Shown here: positions 8,937 to 18,017 of the stretch, piece after piece | Layout of the letters: every line of letters starts with the position of its first letter | Position numbering within the stretch: position 1 is the stretch's first letter | Source of the DNA: Spartobacteria bacterium | GTDB lineage: Bacteria; Verrucomicrobiota; Verrucomicrobiia; Chthoniobacterales; Chthoniobacteraceae | DNA length: 64,000 nt | Direction: 5' to 3' | Assembly: GCA_021324395.1 (NCBI GenBank) | Contig: JAJPJG010000057.1 | Location: 1-64,000 of the forward strand | Position numbers and translations under genes: made by a program | Notes under the pieces: model-generated | Told to the model about the DNA's origin: nothing | The model's input: the letters and a program-made list of their open reading frames with translations, nothing else | The model's database searches: none

Positions 8937-10913
8937 TTACTCGATCCGGAGGTCGTAGGTCAGCAGTTCGGGCTTCAGCTTTTTGCACGCGGCGCCGCGC
9001 GGCGCGGTTTGGTCGCCCGGCTGAAACATGCGGCGATCCTGCTCGAGCTGATAGCGCCACGACTGTTTAACGCTGGTAATTTCCAGCCGCAGCGGCATGT
9101 GCGGCGCGATGCCGGGATGCAGTGACGGATAAAGCGCGGTGCGACGGTAACGAAGGCCCGCGCCAAATTGCGTGCGCGTGATTTTTTCCAGCGGCAGCTC
9201 GCGTCCGTGCACGAAGACGCGGTGCGCCTGCGCGAATTTTTTGTTGGCGAGAAATTCGAGACGTTCCATTGACGTATCGACGAAGCGGCTCGTCGTTCCG
9301 CCTTCGAGCGGCGTCTCGCAAAGCAGCGGCCAGCCTTCCAGCGCGCGGCGGACGATGAGTTGCGCGCTTTTGTTTTCGTATGCGAGCATTTGCGGAAAAC
9401 GCCAGTCCCAGATCTCGCGGAAAATCTCCGCGTCCAGCGCAAAACCGTCGCGGCTCAAATCGCGCAGCACTTCCTCGAAATCGCTCCATAACAAGGTCGG
9501 CAGGAAAAAGAAATCGTGAAGCCGGCTGCCGTGCTCGACGAGCGGCTGCGCGACATTTTTCTCAAACAACATCGCCGCGAGCGCCTGCCAGAGTGCGGCG
9601 ACGGCGGACATCCAGGACGCGCGCGGCATCGCCTCGACGGCGCGAAATTCGATCAGCCCGCGGCAACCGCCCTCCCAGCTCGCGTTCCAAAATTTGTCGA
9701 ACGAGATCTCGCTGCGGTGCGTGTTGCCCGAGCCGTCGGTGTGCAGGTGCCGAAGCGTTTCGCTGATGAGATGCCGCTGGTCGACGCCTGCCGGCTGGCT
9801 TTCCAGGAAGCGATACGCCATCTCGAGATCGTAAAGAGGACGCGCCGATTCGTCGGGCCGCGGCGCCTGCGAGGAAGGGCCGACGTAATCTCCAGTAAAA
9901 AGGTAGGATAAAGAGGGGTGCCGTTGCCAGTAGCGCAGGATCGCGGTGACCCAGCCCGGATGCGTGAAGAAGGCGTTTTCGTCCAGGCTCGGTCCTCCGA
10001 ACAGAACGTGATTACCGCCGCCGGTGCCGATCGTTTCGTCACCGCGCTGCTTGTAAGACCGCAGGCCGGCGGCGGTCGCGGATTCCTCCAGCGTCTGCAT
10101 CCAGCAGGCATATTCGTGCGCATCGCCGCAGGCCGGGAGATTGATCTCGAGCACGCCGGGATCGGGCGTGATTGAGAGCTTCGACCAGAGATTTCCATCA
10201 TCGCCGGGCACATAACCTTCAAAACGCACACCATCCGCTGCGTTAAAAAAGCGCAACAGCGCGCGGAATCCGTTTTGCAGCAGTGGCGGAAAAAATACGT
10301 GCAGTTTGTCGCCTTTTTTTTCCAGCGTTAACGCACGTTTCAGCGCAGTTTCCGGCAGCAAATTCAGCGGCAGACGCAAACCGGCCGAACCTTCCGCGTT
10401 GATCAAATCGATGCTTTTCCCGAGCGGCCATTTCTCGCTGCGCCAGCGCGTGCCATCGTGATCGAGCGGCAAAACCCAAATCTCCCGCTTCGGCTGCGCG
10501 AGATCGCGTGCGCGGATCCAGCAGTCGCGCACCTTCAGCGCGCGAACCAGCTCTCGCTTTAAATTCGCGATCGATTTCGGCGCGGCGCTTTGCGCGGAGA
10601 GCAGCGGCGAGCCGTCGCGATTCCACAAAAGATGCAGCGCCCACCGTGGATTGACTTCGCCCGGATACGCTTTGCCCGGAGAAAAAAACGCAACCGCACC
10701 AGGCAGCGCGCGAGCGATCAGCGCATCGGCGAATGCATATGCGTGATTCAGTTTCGTCGGGCCGACCGCCGTGATGCTCCATTCCGCGGCGGAGCAATCG
10801 GCCGGAACATAGCTCGGTTCGCCGCCCAGCGTGAGTTTAACACCGTGTTTGCGCAAAGTCGCCGACGCTTTTTTCGCCGCAGTCGCAACCGAATTGTTCG
10901 TCACTCGTCGCAT
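8937..10913 (-). CDS. DUF2126 family protein of a transglutaminase/ATP-grasp cluster
   Basis: ATG 10913 yields 658 residues and overlaps the stop of the preceding transglutaminase by 13 bp; a longer upstream frame (to 11102) is only the shadow of that gene. The protein is recognisable as the DUF2126 half of large transglutaminase-DUF2126 proteins: LTLGGEPSYV near the start, GEVNPRWALHLLWNRDG, then YSRGDETIGTGGGNHV-like and HPGWVTAILRYWQ segments, RHPSLSYLF, and EISFDKFWN. In many bacteria it is fused to a transglutaminase; here it is a separate downstream gene. Its reaction is not established; ligase or amidase roles have been suggested from gene neighbourhoods. Presumably cytoplasmic. Confidence 0.88.
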   Translation of the reverse strand: MRRVTNNSVATAAKKASATLRKHGVKLTLGGEPSYVPADCSAAEWSITAVGPTKLNHAYAFADALIARALPGAVAFFSPGKAYPGEVNPRWALHLLWNRDGSPLLSAQSAAPKSIANLKRELVRALKVRDCWIRARDLAQPKREIWVLPLDHDGTRWRSEKWPLGKSIDLINAEGSAGLRLPLNLLPETALKRALTLEKKGDKLHVFFPPLLQNGFRALLRFFNAADGVRFEGYVPGDDGNLWSKLSITPDPGVLEINLPACGDAHEYACWMQTLEESATAAGLRSYKQRGDETIGTGGGNHVLFGGPSLDENAFFTHPGWVTAILRYWQRHPSLSYLFTGDYVGPSSQAPRPDESARPLYDLEMAYRFLESQPAGVDQRHLISETLRHLHTDGSGNTHRSEISFDKFWNASWEGGCRGLIEFRAVEAMPRASWMSAVAALWQALAAMLFEKNVAQPLVEHGSRLHDFFFLPTLLWSDFEEVLRDLSRDGFALDAEIFREIWDWRFPQMLAYENKSAQLIVRRALEGWPLLCETPLEGGTTSRFVDTSMERLEFLANKKFAQAHRVFVHGRELPLEKITRTQFGAGLRYRRTALYPSLHPGIAPHMPLRLEITSVKQSWRYQLEQDRRMFQPGDQTAPRGAACKKLKPELLTYDLRIE

Positions 10914-11740
10914 TGGATTAATTCGAGATGCGCCGTCATTTTCGATTCGACGCGTGTCTTGTTGAAGTAGCTTCCGCTCACCGGCGCGATGTCGTCGGGC
11001 GTGAGTCCGACTGCGGCAGTAATGTGGTTGTGATTGCAAAAAATGCCGTTCGTCGGATCGATGCCGACCCAGCCCGCGCCGGGCAGGAATACTTCGACCC
11101 ACGCGTGCAGCGCGCCTTCCGCGCGTTTTTCCGCTTCGTCAAATTCGCACAAATAACCGCTCGCGAGCCGCGCCGCGACGCCTTCGCCGCGCAGCGTCTC
11201 GGCGAGCAAAACCGCGAAGTCGCGACAGGCAGCGACGCCAAGCGCGAGCGTTTCTGCGGACGAGCGGGGCGCGCCTTCCTCGCGACGTTCGTAACGAATG
11301 TTTTTGTAAATGGCCTCATTCAAATCGAGCAGCGCGTCGAGCGTCGGCTTCGGCTGCGATTTCCAAAACGGCAATTCGATGCGTGCCGCGTTGTCGAGAT
11401 ACGGCGAGAGCACGTGGCGCTCAGCGGGTTTGTAGGAAAACGGAAAATCCAGCGCATGCGTTGCGAGCAAAAATTGAAACGCATTTTTCTCGCGCAGCCG
11501 CAACGTCATTGTGAGTTCGGCATGCAAGTCCTGTCCGTGATCCGGGTAAAAACAACACGCGATCGGATTGTCGAAAATATCGCGCCGATACTGCACTGAT
11601 GCGTCTTCATTTGTAGTGAAGACGATTTTTTCCGCCGAGACGAAGTAATCCTGAATCGGGAACAACCGAAAAACATGTGGCGAAAAGCTGACGATGCTCT
11701 CGTAGTGGTAATTCGTGCAGTAGCGGACTTCGATTTTCAT
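10901..11740 (-). CDS. Transglutaminase-like protein with N-terminal transglutaminase-associated domain
   Basis: 279 residues. The N-terminal third is the beta-rich domain of bacterial transglutaminases (KIEVRYCTNYHYE). The C-terminal core has Cys172 in GVAACRDFA, His212 in LHAWVEV and Asp228 in GIDPTNG, so the triad is complete. The start overlaps the stop of the upstream paralogue as ATGA (11737-11740) and its own stop overlaps the DUF2126 start, so the three genes form a tightly coupled unit. Likely acts with DUF2126 and the ATP-grasp/alpha-E protein in peptide or protein modification (inference from context). Confidence 0.9.
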   Translation of the reverse strand: MKIEVRYCTNYHYESIVSFSPHVFRLFPIQDYFVSAEKIVFTTNEDASVQYRRDIFDNPIACCFYPDHGQDLHAELTMTLRLREKNAFQFLLATHALDFPFSYKPAERHVLSPYLDNAARIELPFWKSQPKPTLDALLDLNEAIYKNIRYERREEGAPRSSAETLALGVAACRDFAVLLAETLRGEGVAARLASGYLCEFDEAEKRAEGALHAWVEVFLPGAGWVGIDPTNGIFCNHNHITAAVGLTPDDIAPVSGSYFNKTRVESKMTAHLELIQCDE

Positions 11741-12609
11741 TTTTTTTCCGCCCGCCTTTTCATCACGACTTTTACGTCCATCTTTTGTCCGCCCGAACCT
11801 TTGAAAGTCCCGCGCAGCGGCGTCGCGTCGCGTGAATCGCGACCGAACGAGACGGTGACGTAACGCTCATTGACCCACTGCCGGTTCGTCGGATCGAGCG
11901 CGACCCAGACCATGCCGGGCACGAGCACTTCGATCCACGCGTGCGTCGCGACCGCGCCTTTGAGCGCCGCGTCGCCATTGCGCGGCGGATCGGTCTCGAT
12001 GTAGCCGCAGACGTAACGCGCGGGCAGTCCGGCCGTGCGCAGAATGCTCAGCGCGACATGCGCGAAATCCTGGCAAACGCCCTTGCGGTGTTTCCAAATT
12101 GCGGAAAGCGGCGTGGAGCTGTCGGTCGCGCCCTTGGTGTAATCGAAGCTGTCGTGGATCGCTTCGTTCAACCGGGGCAGCGCTTCGCCGAGCACGGCTT
12201 TCGCAGGCAAATATTTGCGCGCCCATTGCAGCGGATCATTGCCGACTTCGACAATGTCGGTGTGCTGGAGGTAGTCAAAAATGTCCGTTAACGCCGAGGT
12301 AAAAATCTGCCGCGCCTCGCCAACCGTCAGCTCCAGGCTTTTTTCCGGCAATGGGGTTTTGTGCGTTTGCACGACTAGCTCGTTCTTGAGGACGAGTTTT
12401 TGATGCCGATACGGCAGCGAAAAAAAGTCGACGACATTGCCGTAATGATCGGTGTAGCGCGACGTGTTCGTCTTCGGATCGATGGTCACCAAATGTTTGA
12501 CAACAGTTTGCGTCGGCAAATTCGGCGGCGTCAGGCGCGCCTCGCCGTAAGCTTCCGCCGCCGGATTTCCGTAGCGGTAATGCGTTGTGTGGGTGATTTC
12601 GAATTCCAT
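11737..12609 (-). CDS. Transglutaminase-like protein, second paralogue
   Basis: 290 residues with the same layout as its neighbour: an N-terminal beta domain beginning MEFEITHTTHYRYG, then a catalytic core with Cys179 in GVCQDFAH, His223 in THAWIEV and Asp239 in ALDPTNRQ. It is clearly diverged from the next paralogue, so the two probably have distinct roles. It lies 68 bp downstream of the ATP-grasp/alpha-E gene on the same strand and overlaps the next gene by 4 bp. Confidence 0.92.
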   Translation of the reverse strand: MEFEITHTTHYRYGNPAAEAYGEARLTPPNLPTQTVVKHLVTIDPKTNTSRYTDHYGNVVDFFSLPYRHQKLVLKNELVVQTHKTPLPEKSLELTVGEARQIFTSALTDIFDYLQHTDIVEVGNDPLQWARKYLPAKAVLGEALPRLNEAIHDSFDYTKGATDSSTPLSAIWKHRKGVCQDFAHVALSILRTAGLPARYVCGYIETDPPRNGDAALKGAVATHAWIEVLVPGMVWVALDPTNRQWVNERYVTVSFGRDSRDATPLRGTFKGSGGQKMDVKVVMKRRAEKK

Positions 12610-12677
12610 CGCGGCGCAATGAGCCGAAGCTCTTTACACGAAAGCACCCGCAATTGCACCTGCAATGGCGAGCTTCG

Positions 12678-15230
12678 CTAAATGCCTTTCAACTCCGGCT
12701 GCACCGCTTGCGCGATCGATGTTTGGTGGCTGAGAAATGCGTCGGAGATCGCGTTGTGGATACTCATCGTGCCGACGAGTAGTTCGCCGACCACGGATGC
12801 CACGCCATTTTTTTCGGCCGGCTCCGGCGCGTTTTGCGCGACCGGTGTCTCGTCGGCGGATTCGGCCAGAAACGCCTTCCAGTTCACACGCCGAATTCTG
12901 TGCATGAGCTCGTTGATCGCATTGAGCGCGAAATGCGTGCCCGCAGTCCTCTCGCTCGTGCTTTCGCGAAGAAGCGCGGAGCAGCGCATCAGGCAGCGCA
13001 TCACCGATCGCGGCGCGTGTTCATTTTGCCAGAGAAACTCGAGCATCGCCACCGGCTCGGCGCGCATTTGATAAACGCGGCGGAATGCGTCGCGCGTGCC
13101 GAGCAGACGCAGAAAAGCGGAGAGCTCGATCTCGCTGGCTTGTGTGAAACTTTTGCTGATCGAAAGCACCGAGTTCGTCGTGATGACCGCGCGTTCGAGC
13201 ATCTGGCCGATCTCGCAAAAGCGCCAGCCGTCGTCTGCGAGCATCGTGTTTGCGGCGACGGCGAAGAATTGCGGGATGAGCCGCGTGACCGTGTCGCTGA
13301 GCCGCCGCGCGATGCGCGCGCATTCGTCGTCGCTGATTTTCTCCTTGTAACGTGTGCGCTGAAATCGCGAGTGGAGATTCGAGAGCGTCGCCCATGCTTC
13401 CGGGCTCAAACATTCCTGCAGCGACTCGGCGTTCGTGATCGCGCGCGCGAATGTCGACACGACCGTGCCCGGCTCCGGCAGCAGCACGAGCCGGTAACGG
13501 TCGAGCCGGTTCGTGATGCTGCGCCGGCTTTCGCCCGCGCTTTTTTCGAGCGGCGGCAGCAGGCGATTCCACATCGGCCTGTAAAGTTTGCGCTCGGCGG
13601 AATTAAGCTCCTCGGTCTCGAGTGTCTCGATGACCTGGATCAAATACGCCTGATGATATGCGCGCTCGAGATAACGCCCGAGCCAGTAAAATGAATCGGC
13701 GACGCGACTCGTGACCTGCCGCGAAGCAACGTGCAGCTCGGTCGTGCTGCGCACGGAGCGGAGCGGCGGGTCGGGATTTTCGCCGAGCACCCAGGTGTCC
13801 TTGCTAATCCACGCGGCGCCGGGCTTATGGCTTAAAAAAACGCGCGTTAACGCTCCGGGAATCACGTCGAACGATTCGCCGCTGCGCAATCCGAACACGA
13901 TGTGATCCTGCGCGAGCTCGAGGTCTTTTGCATTTTGCGCGCGGACGCTGAGCGCGCCGAGGCCGGCGGGCTGCGCGATGAAACGGCTCGCCTGTTTGCG
14001 CACGAGTGCGAGATCCGTCACATCGCTGCCGGCGAGATCGTTGCTAAAAATGCGCCGGATGCAATACGCGTCCGGCTTTTCCAGAACCATCTCGAGCTGG
14101 TCGATGTCGCCGAGCCAATACGTCGGCACCGTCGGTAAAATGGGCTCTTCGCCGAGATAAAAGCGGATGATCTGCGATGCGAAACAAAGCAGGCTGCGAT
14201 CGTCCGCGAGTTCGCTGCCGATGCCATTGACGAGCGCGACCGTGCCTTTGCGCAGGCAGTGGACGAGCCCCGGCACGCCGACGCGGGAATCGCGGCGCAA
14301 CACGAGTTGATCGAGCCACGAGTCGGGCATGCGATTGTAAATCACGTCCACTTTTTTCAAGCCGTCGATCGTTTTGAGAAAAACCGAATCGTCGAGCACG
14401 AGCAGATCGCCGCCTTGCACGAGCGGGATGCCCATGCGCCGTGCGAGAAAGCTGTGTGCCGAATAAACCGGACTCTCCACGCCGGGCGAGAGCAGCACGA
14501 CCGATGGCTCGTCGTTTTTTTTGTTCGCGGTGCCGCGGAGCATCTCGATGATCGCGAGCGGCGCCTCGGCGACGGAGCGCACGGCGTTGTTTTGAAACAG
14601 CTCGGGGATCACGCGGGCGAGCGCGCGGCGGTTTTGCATCATGTAAGCAAGACCCGACGCGCGGCTGAAATAATGATGCTTCACCATCAACCGGCCGGTG
14701 CCATCGCGTGTCAAACAAGTGCCCGTCAGGTGCAAAAACGCGCCGCCCGGACGCGACAGGCCGGTAAGCGCATTTTGATAAAACGGGCTGCCGAGAATCG
14801 GCTGGATCGGCACCGTGCCGCTGCGAAGAATTTTGCGCGTGGTGTAAACATCCTGCAAAAACAATTCGAACGCACGGGTCCGCTGCTGCACGCCGGCGCT
14901 GATCGTGTTCCATTCGTCCGCGTCGAAAATGTGCGGCAGCAAATCGCATATCCACTGCTGTTGCGAATCGTGCGCGAACGACACACCCATCTCGCGCAGC
15001 GTCGCCTCCATCCGCTCGTCGAGCAGCCGCAGCTCCGCCGGTCGCAATTTTTTCAAATACTCCAGCAGCGGCGCATAGCAGGCGCGCGGCGCGCCGGTCG
15101 CATCGTAAATCTCGTGCCAGCGGCTGCCCCTTGCTTTTTTAGTTTCGCGCGGCGCGTCCATCAGATATTCCGCGTCAAAATCAAACGGCGGTGCAGCCGT
15201 GTTCGTGCGCAATGGCGTGATGTTTTTCAC
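12678..15230 (-). CDS. Circularly permuted ATP-grasp (DUF404/407) fused to alpha-E domain (DUF403)
   Basis: 850 residues from a GTG start. Residues about 60-500 form the circularly permuted ATP-grasp domain, with GVSFAHDSQQQWICDLLPHI, RAFELFLQDVY, GTGRLMVKHHYF and the VRAQNAKDLE end. From about 505 (SRVADSFYWLGRYLERA) it is an alpha-E domain to the C-terminus (MLEFLWQNEHAPRSV, then the final helix). The two modules are separate genes in many bacteria, so this is a natural fusion. CP-ATP-grasp proteins are predicted carboxylate-amine ligases using ATP. It leads the four-gene block with the two transglutaminases and DUF2126, so the block may make and process a peptide or peptide tag. Confidence 0.92.
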   Translation of the reverse strand: MKNITPLRTNTAAPPFDFDAEYLMDAPRETKKARGSRWHEIYDATGAPRACYAPLLEYLKKLRPAELRLLDERMEATLREMGVSFAHDSQQQWICDLLPHIFDADEWNTISAGVQQRTRAFELFLQDVYTTRKILRSGTVPIQPILGSPFYQNALTGLSRPGGAFLHLTGTCLTRDGTGRLMVKHHYFSRASGLAYMMQNRRALARVIPELFQNNAVRSVAEAPLAIIEMLRGTANKKNDEPSVVLLSPGVESPVYSAHSFLARRMGIPLVQGGDLLVLDDSVFLKTIDGLKKVDVIYNRMPDSWLDQLVLRRDSRVGVPGLVHCLRKGTVALVNGIGSELADDRSLLCFASQIIRFYLGEEPILPTVPTYWLGDIDQLEMVLEKPDAYCIRRIFSNDLAGSDVTDLALVRKQASRFIAQPAGLGALSVRAQNAKDLELAQDHIVFGLRSGESFDVIPGALTRVFLSHKPGAAWISKDTWVLGENPDPPLRSVRSTTELHVASRQVTSRVADSFYWLGRYLERAYHQAYLIQVIETLETEELNSAERKLYRPMWNRLLPPLEKSAGESRRSITNRLDRYRLVLLPEPGTVVSTFARAITNAESLQECLSPEAWATLSNLHSRFQRTRYKEKISDDECARIARRLSDTVTRLIPQFFAVAANTMLADDGWRFCEIGQMLERAVITTNSVLSISKSFTQASEIELSAFLRLLGTRDAFRRVYQMRAEPVAMLEFLWQNEHAPRSVMRCLMRCSALLRESTSERTAGTHFALNAINELMHRIRRVNWKAFLAESADETPVAQNAPEPAEKNGVASVVGELLVGTMSIHNAISDAFLSHQTSIAQAVQPELKGI

Positions 15231-15248
15231 CGGGTGAAAGCATGGCAG

Positions 15249-16064
15249 TCAGCTTCGATCAAGCTGACGGCATGCTGGAAAAATTGCAGCCCAAAAAGTG
15301 TTCTGTTTCAGCGCGGCGAGCAACGCACGCAAGGTGTCGGGGGAGTTTTGCGTGAAGACCATCACGGCGATTTTATCTTCGCTCCAGCTCACGGTCGCCC
15401 ATTCGCCGCGCTGCGCAAACTTCGGTTTGTAAAGCGGCGGCGCACCCGCAAGACCGGTGCGGTCGATCGTCACGAGATGCACGAGGCCGCCGTCGGGCAG
15501 ATGAAAACAAACGACGGAAATTTCCCGGTCATTCCACCAGACCGTTTTGCAGCCGAGCGAAGCCAGCGGTTGCAATTTTGCCGGCAGTGCGCCCGGAGCA
15601 GGCGCGCCGTGGGCGTGCAACCATGTTTTCAAATCTTCGACGCGCGGTGATTCGGCATCGAAATTCGTTTTGCCGGCGATCAGCTCGGAGACAGTTTCGA
15701 TCGCCTCGGTCTGCCAGCCGCAAAATTGTTCCGCGCGCTTTTGTTGAAGCCAGATTCCACCCGGGATCGCGACGAGCAAAAACACCGCCGCGGCGAGCAC
15801 CCGGCGCCGGAATACCGTGTTGCGGTCGCGTCTCCGGCTCACGCGCGCGCCGAGCAAAATGTCCGCGCGCAAACCGGCCGGCACTGCCCGGGACTGGATT
15901 TTTTTCCCGATGAGCGTGTCGGCGCGCAACTCTTGCTCGAACCATTTTTGCAACACCGGATCGCGCCGCACCTGCGCGAGCGCCTCGGCAAATTCGGCGC
16001 TCGCCGCGTCGCATCCGCCGGCCCGATACGCCTGGAGCAAAAATTTGGCTTCAGCGCTTGTCAT
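15249..16064 (-). CDS. Putative single-pass membrane anti-sigma factor
   Basis: 271 residues. The first 85 are soluble and charged; a transmembrane segment follows (VLAAAVFLLVAIPGGIWL, about 88-106); the remainder would be periplasmic and contains a Cys-bearing domain. The start overlaps the ECF sigma gene stop as ATGA, the usual layout of a sigma/anti-sigma pair. I infer anti-sigma function from position and topology; no zinc-binding HxxxCxxC motif is seen in the N-terminal part, so it is not a canonical ZAS protein. Confidence 0.7.
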   Translation of the reverse strand: MTSAEAKFLLQAYRAGGCDAASAEFAEALAQVRRDPVLQKWFEQELRADTLIGKKIQSRAVPAGLRADILLGARVSRRRDRNTVFRRRVLAAAVFLLVAIPGGIWLQQKRAEQFCGWQTEAIETVSELIAGKTNFDAESPRVEDLKTWLHAHGAPAPGALPAKLQPLASLGCKTVWWNDREISVVCFHLPDGGLVHLVTIDRTGLAGAPPLYKPKFAQRGEWATVSWSEDKIAVMVFTQNSPDTLRALLAALKQNTFWAAIFPACRQLDRS

Positions 16065-16600
16065 CGTGCATCCTCCGTTTCAGCCGGAGGCATCGGCAGG
16101 ATTTTCGAGTCGTCCACAGCGTCGAACAACAGGCGGCGCAACTGCGCCTTGCCGCGCGACAGCCGCGACATCACCGTGCCGGCCGGGATGCCGAGCACAT
16201 CGGCGATTTCGCGATACGAAAACTCCTCCAGATAAAAGAGAGTCAGCGGCACGCGAAATATTTCCTCGATTTGCGCGAGAGCTTCCCACACGGCAGCGCC
16301 GTCGAGCGCGTCGGCAACCGGCGCAGTTTCGGCGATGAAATCATCGGGTTCCCCGTCGAGATGAATGTGCGCATGGCGCGTGTTGTGGCGGTGGTTGCGG
16401 AGAAACTCGCGATACAAAGTGGTAAAAAGCCACGACTTCGCCTTCGATCCATCGCGAAGTTGATGGCCGCGCGAAGCCCAGAGATAGAATGTTTGCTGCG
16501 TGAGATCGGCGGCATCGACTTCCTTTTTCGCGAGGCTCAGCGCAAAGCGAAAGAGCGGCGCGTAGTGCGCGTCCACGAGTTGTCCGAAATCGTTGGTCAC
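16061..16600 (-). CDS. ECF-type RNA polymerase sigma factor
   Basis: 179 residues with region 2 (YAPLFRFALSLAKKEVDAADLTQQTFYLWA, roughly residues 12-45) and region 4 (FRVPLTLFYLEEFSYREIADVLGIPAGTVMSRLSRG, about 115-150). It overlaps the DoxX gene by 4 bp upstream and the anti-sigma gene by 4 bp downstream. Its place at the end of the bufferin operon suggests that it controls that operon in response to an envelope or metal signal; its target promoter is not visible by eye. Confidence 0.93.
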   Translation of the reverse strand: MTNDFGQLVDAHYAPLFRFALSLAKKEVDAADLTQQTFYLWASRGHQLRDGSKAKSWLFTTLYREFLRNHRHNTRHAHIHLDGEPDDFIAETAPVADALDGAAVWEALAQIEEIFRVPLTLFYLEEFSYREIADVLGIPAGTVMSRLSRGKAQLRRLLFDAVDDSKILPMPPAETEDAR

Positions 16601-17085
16601 ATCGCCGCTTTTTCAGGCCGCACAAATTTTTTCGCAAGCAAATGATCGATGGAAAAACGGCCCGGGCCGAATGCGATCACGAGCAGGACCGCGAACAAAA
16701 AGAGAAACTCGGTCGCCGTTACGAATTTGTCCGGCTCGCTGAAGATGCTCTTCACGGCGTCGAGGTCGGCGGTGAGATAAGCGACGGTGAGCGTGATCGC
16801 GAGCGGGATCGAGACCAGGCGCGAAGCCAGGCCGATGAGCAAAAATAATCCGCCAAAACATTCCACGCAGCCGACGAGAATCGCCTGCTGATGCGGAAAC
16901 GGAATGCCGAGACTTTGGAAAAATTCCGTCGGTCGCTGCAGGTTGGCGAGCTTGCCTTTGCCTGTAAGAAAAAATTGCCAGCCCCAGTAAAGCCGGATGG
17001 CGAGGAGGAGCGGCGATTGCAGTGAGTTGCCGGTCGTGATCAGCAGGCGATAGGCGGATTCGATGAAGTTTGTGAGTTTGTTCAT
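16597..17085 (-). CDS. DoxX family membrane protein of the bufferin operon
   Basis: ATG 17085 gives 162 residues with four hydrophobic helices. The DoxX features are LAIRLYWGWQFFLTGKGKL near the N-terminus and the GCVECFGGLFLLIGLASRL segment. It overlaps bufC upstream and the sigma gene downstream by 4 bp each, so translation is coupled. DoxX proteins are frequent last-step partners of bufB/bufC loci; their biochemical role there is not settled. Confidence 0.88.
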   Translation of the reverse strand: MNKLTNFIESAYRLLITTGNSLQSPLLLAIRLYWGWQFFLTGKGKLANLQRPTEFFQSLGIPFPHQQAILVGCVECFGGLFLLIGLASRLVSIPLAITLTVAYLTADLDAVKSIFSEPDKFVTATEFLFLFAVLLVIAFGPGRFSIDHLLAKKFVRPEKAAM

Positions 17086-18017
17086 GGGCGTTTGCGCGGT
17101 TTGCAAAACCAGCCGAGCGACGACCAGTTCTGGAACCAATCCTGAATTTGCGCGCCGATTTCCGGTGCGGTTTTTCTGGAAGAACGAAATGCGTTTTCAC
17201 ATGCCCGCCGCACCGTTTTACCGGCACGGATCGCGGTGAGAATCTCAAACGCTTCCGCAGCGAGCCGTTTGTAGTAAAGTGTGTTATCGCAACGGTGAAC
17301 CGCGACAAAAACCTTTTCGCGTTTCGGCAGCGACACTTTTTTCAAGCGCGCGGCTTTCGGCGCGGCATCCATTGCGTTGCTCGCCTCGGCACGGAGAGCG
17401 TCGCGTTTTTTGATGGCGATGGAAAAATCGTCCACGGGAAAATCGAGCGCGAGCAAGGTGAGATGAGGCTGCAAGCCGAGCCGCAGCTTGCCCGGAGGGC
17501 TGTCGAGCAAATCATCAGGCGTAACCGGCGGCAGCGCCGCGCCGTCGAAAGCCACGATTTGCGCCCACTCGAAACGCGCCATGTCGAGCGCGAGTTCACT
17601 GCGCGGTGCGGTCCAGCTCGAATCTTCACGCAGGAATTTTTCAAGCCGGCCGCCGAGATTGCGCAGCGTGAAAGATGCGGATGGAAACTGCGCCAGATAA
17701 GCCTTCGCGAGCTTTTCAAATTTCCGCCCGCCGAGCACCGCGCGCAGGCCGGGATAGTCGTCGTAAAAGCAATCGAGGATGCGGAACCAGTATTGGCGGT
17801 TATAAATCTCGAGTCGCTCGAATGAAGTGAGCCGATCGTTTGGCTTGATGAATTGCGCGGCGACCTCGGACATTTTGCGTCCGTCCATCCAGCGCTTTTG
17901 CATGCCGCTGCCGGCGGTGAGAGGGCGGAAAAGTGCGCTGCTCATCAGGCGCTGGAGCTCGCGCAATTGCGCTCGCGAACGGGCGTTACGCGGAGACTTT
18001 CGCGGTTTCGAGTTCAT
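17082..18017 (-). CDS. bufC: DUF2063 protein, BufC-type partner of the MNIO enzyme
   Basis: ATG 18017 gives 311 residues. The DUF2063 N-terminal helical domain is visible: FIKPNDRLTSFERLEIYNRQYWFRI, then LRAVLGGRKFEKLAKAYL and the LRNLGGRLEKFL segment. This domain binds the precursor peptide and supports the DUF692/MNIO enzyme in bufferin biosynthesis. It overlaps the end of bufB by 32 bp. The C-terminal part (about 210-311) has a winged-helix-like look, with KVFVAVHRCDNTLYYKRL. Confidence 0.87.
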   Translation of the reverse strand: MNSKPRKSPRNARSRAQLRELQRLMSSALFRPLTAGSGMQKRWMDGRKMSEVAAQFIKPNDRLTSFERLEIYNRQYWFRILDCFYDDYPGLRAVLGGRKFEKLAKAYLAQFPSASFTLRNLGGRLEKFLREDSSWTAPRSELALDMARFEWAQIVAFDGAALPPVTPDDLLDSPPGKLRLGLQPHLTLLALDFPVDDFSIAIKKRDALRAEASNAMDAAPKAARLKKVSLPKREKVFVAVHRCDNTLYYKRLAAEAFEILTAIRAGKTVRRACENAFRSSRKTAPEIGAQIQDWFQNWSSLGWFCKPRKRP

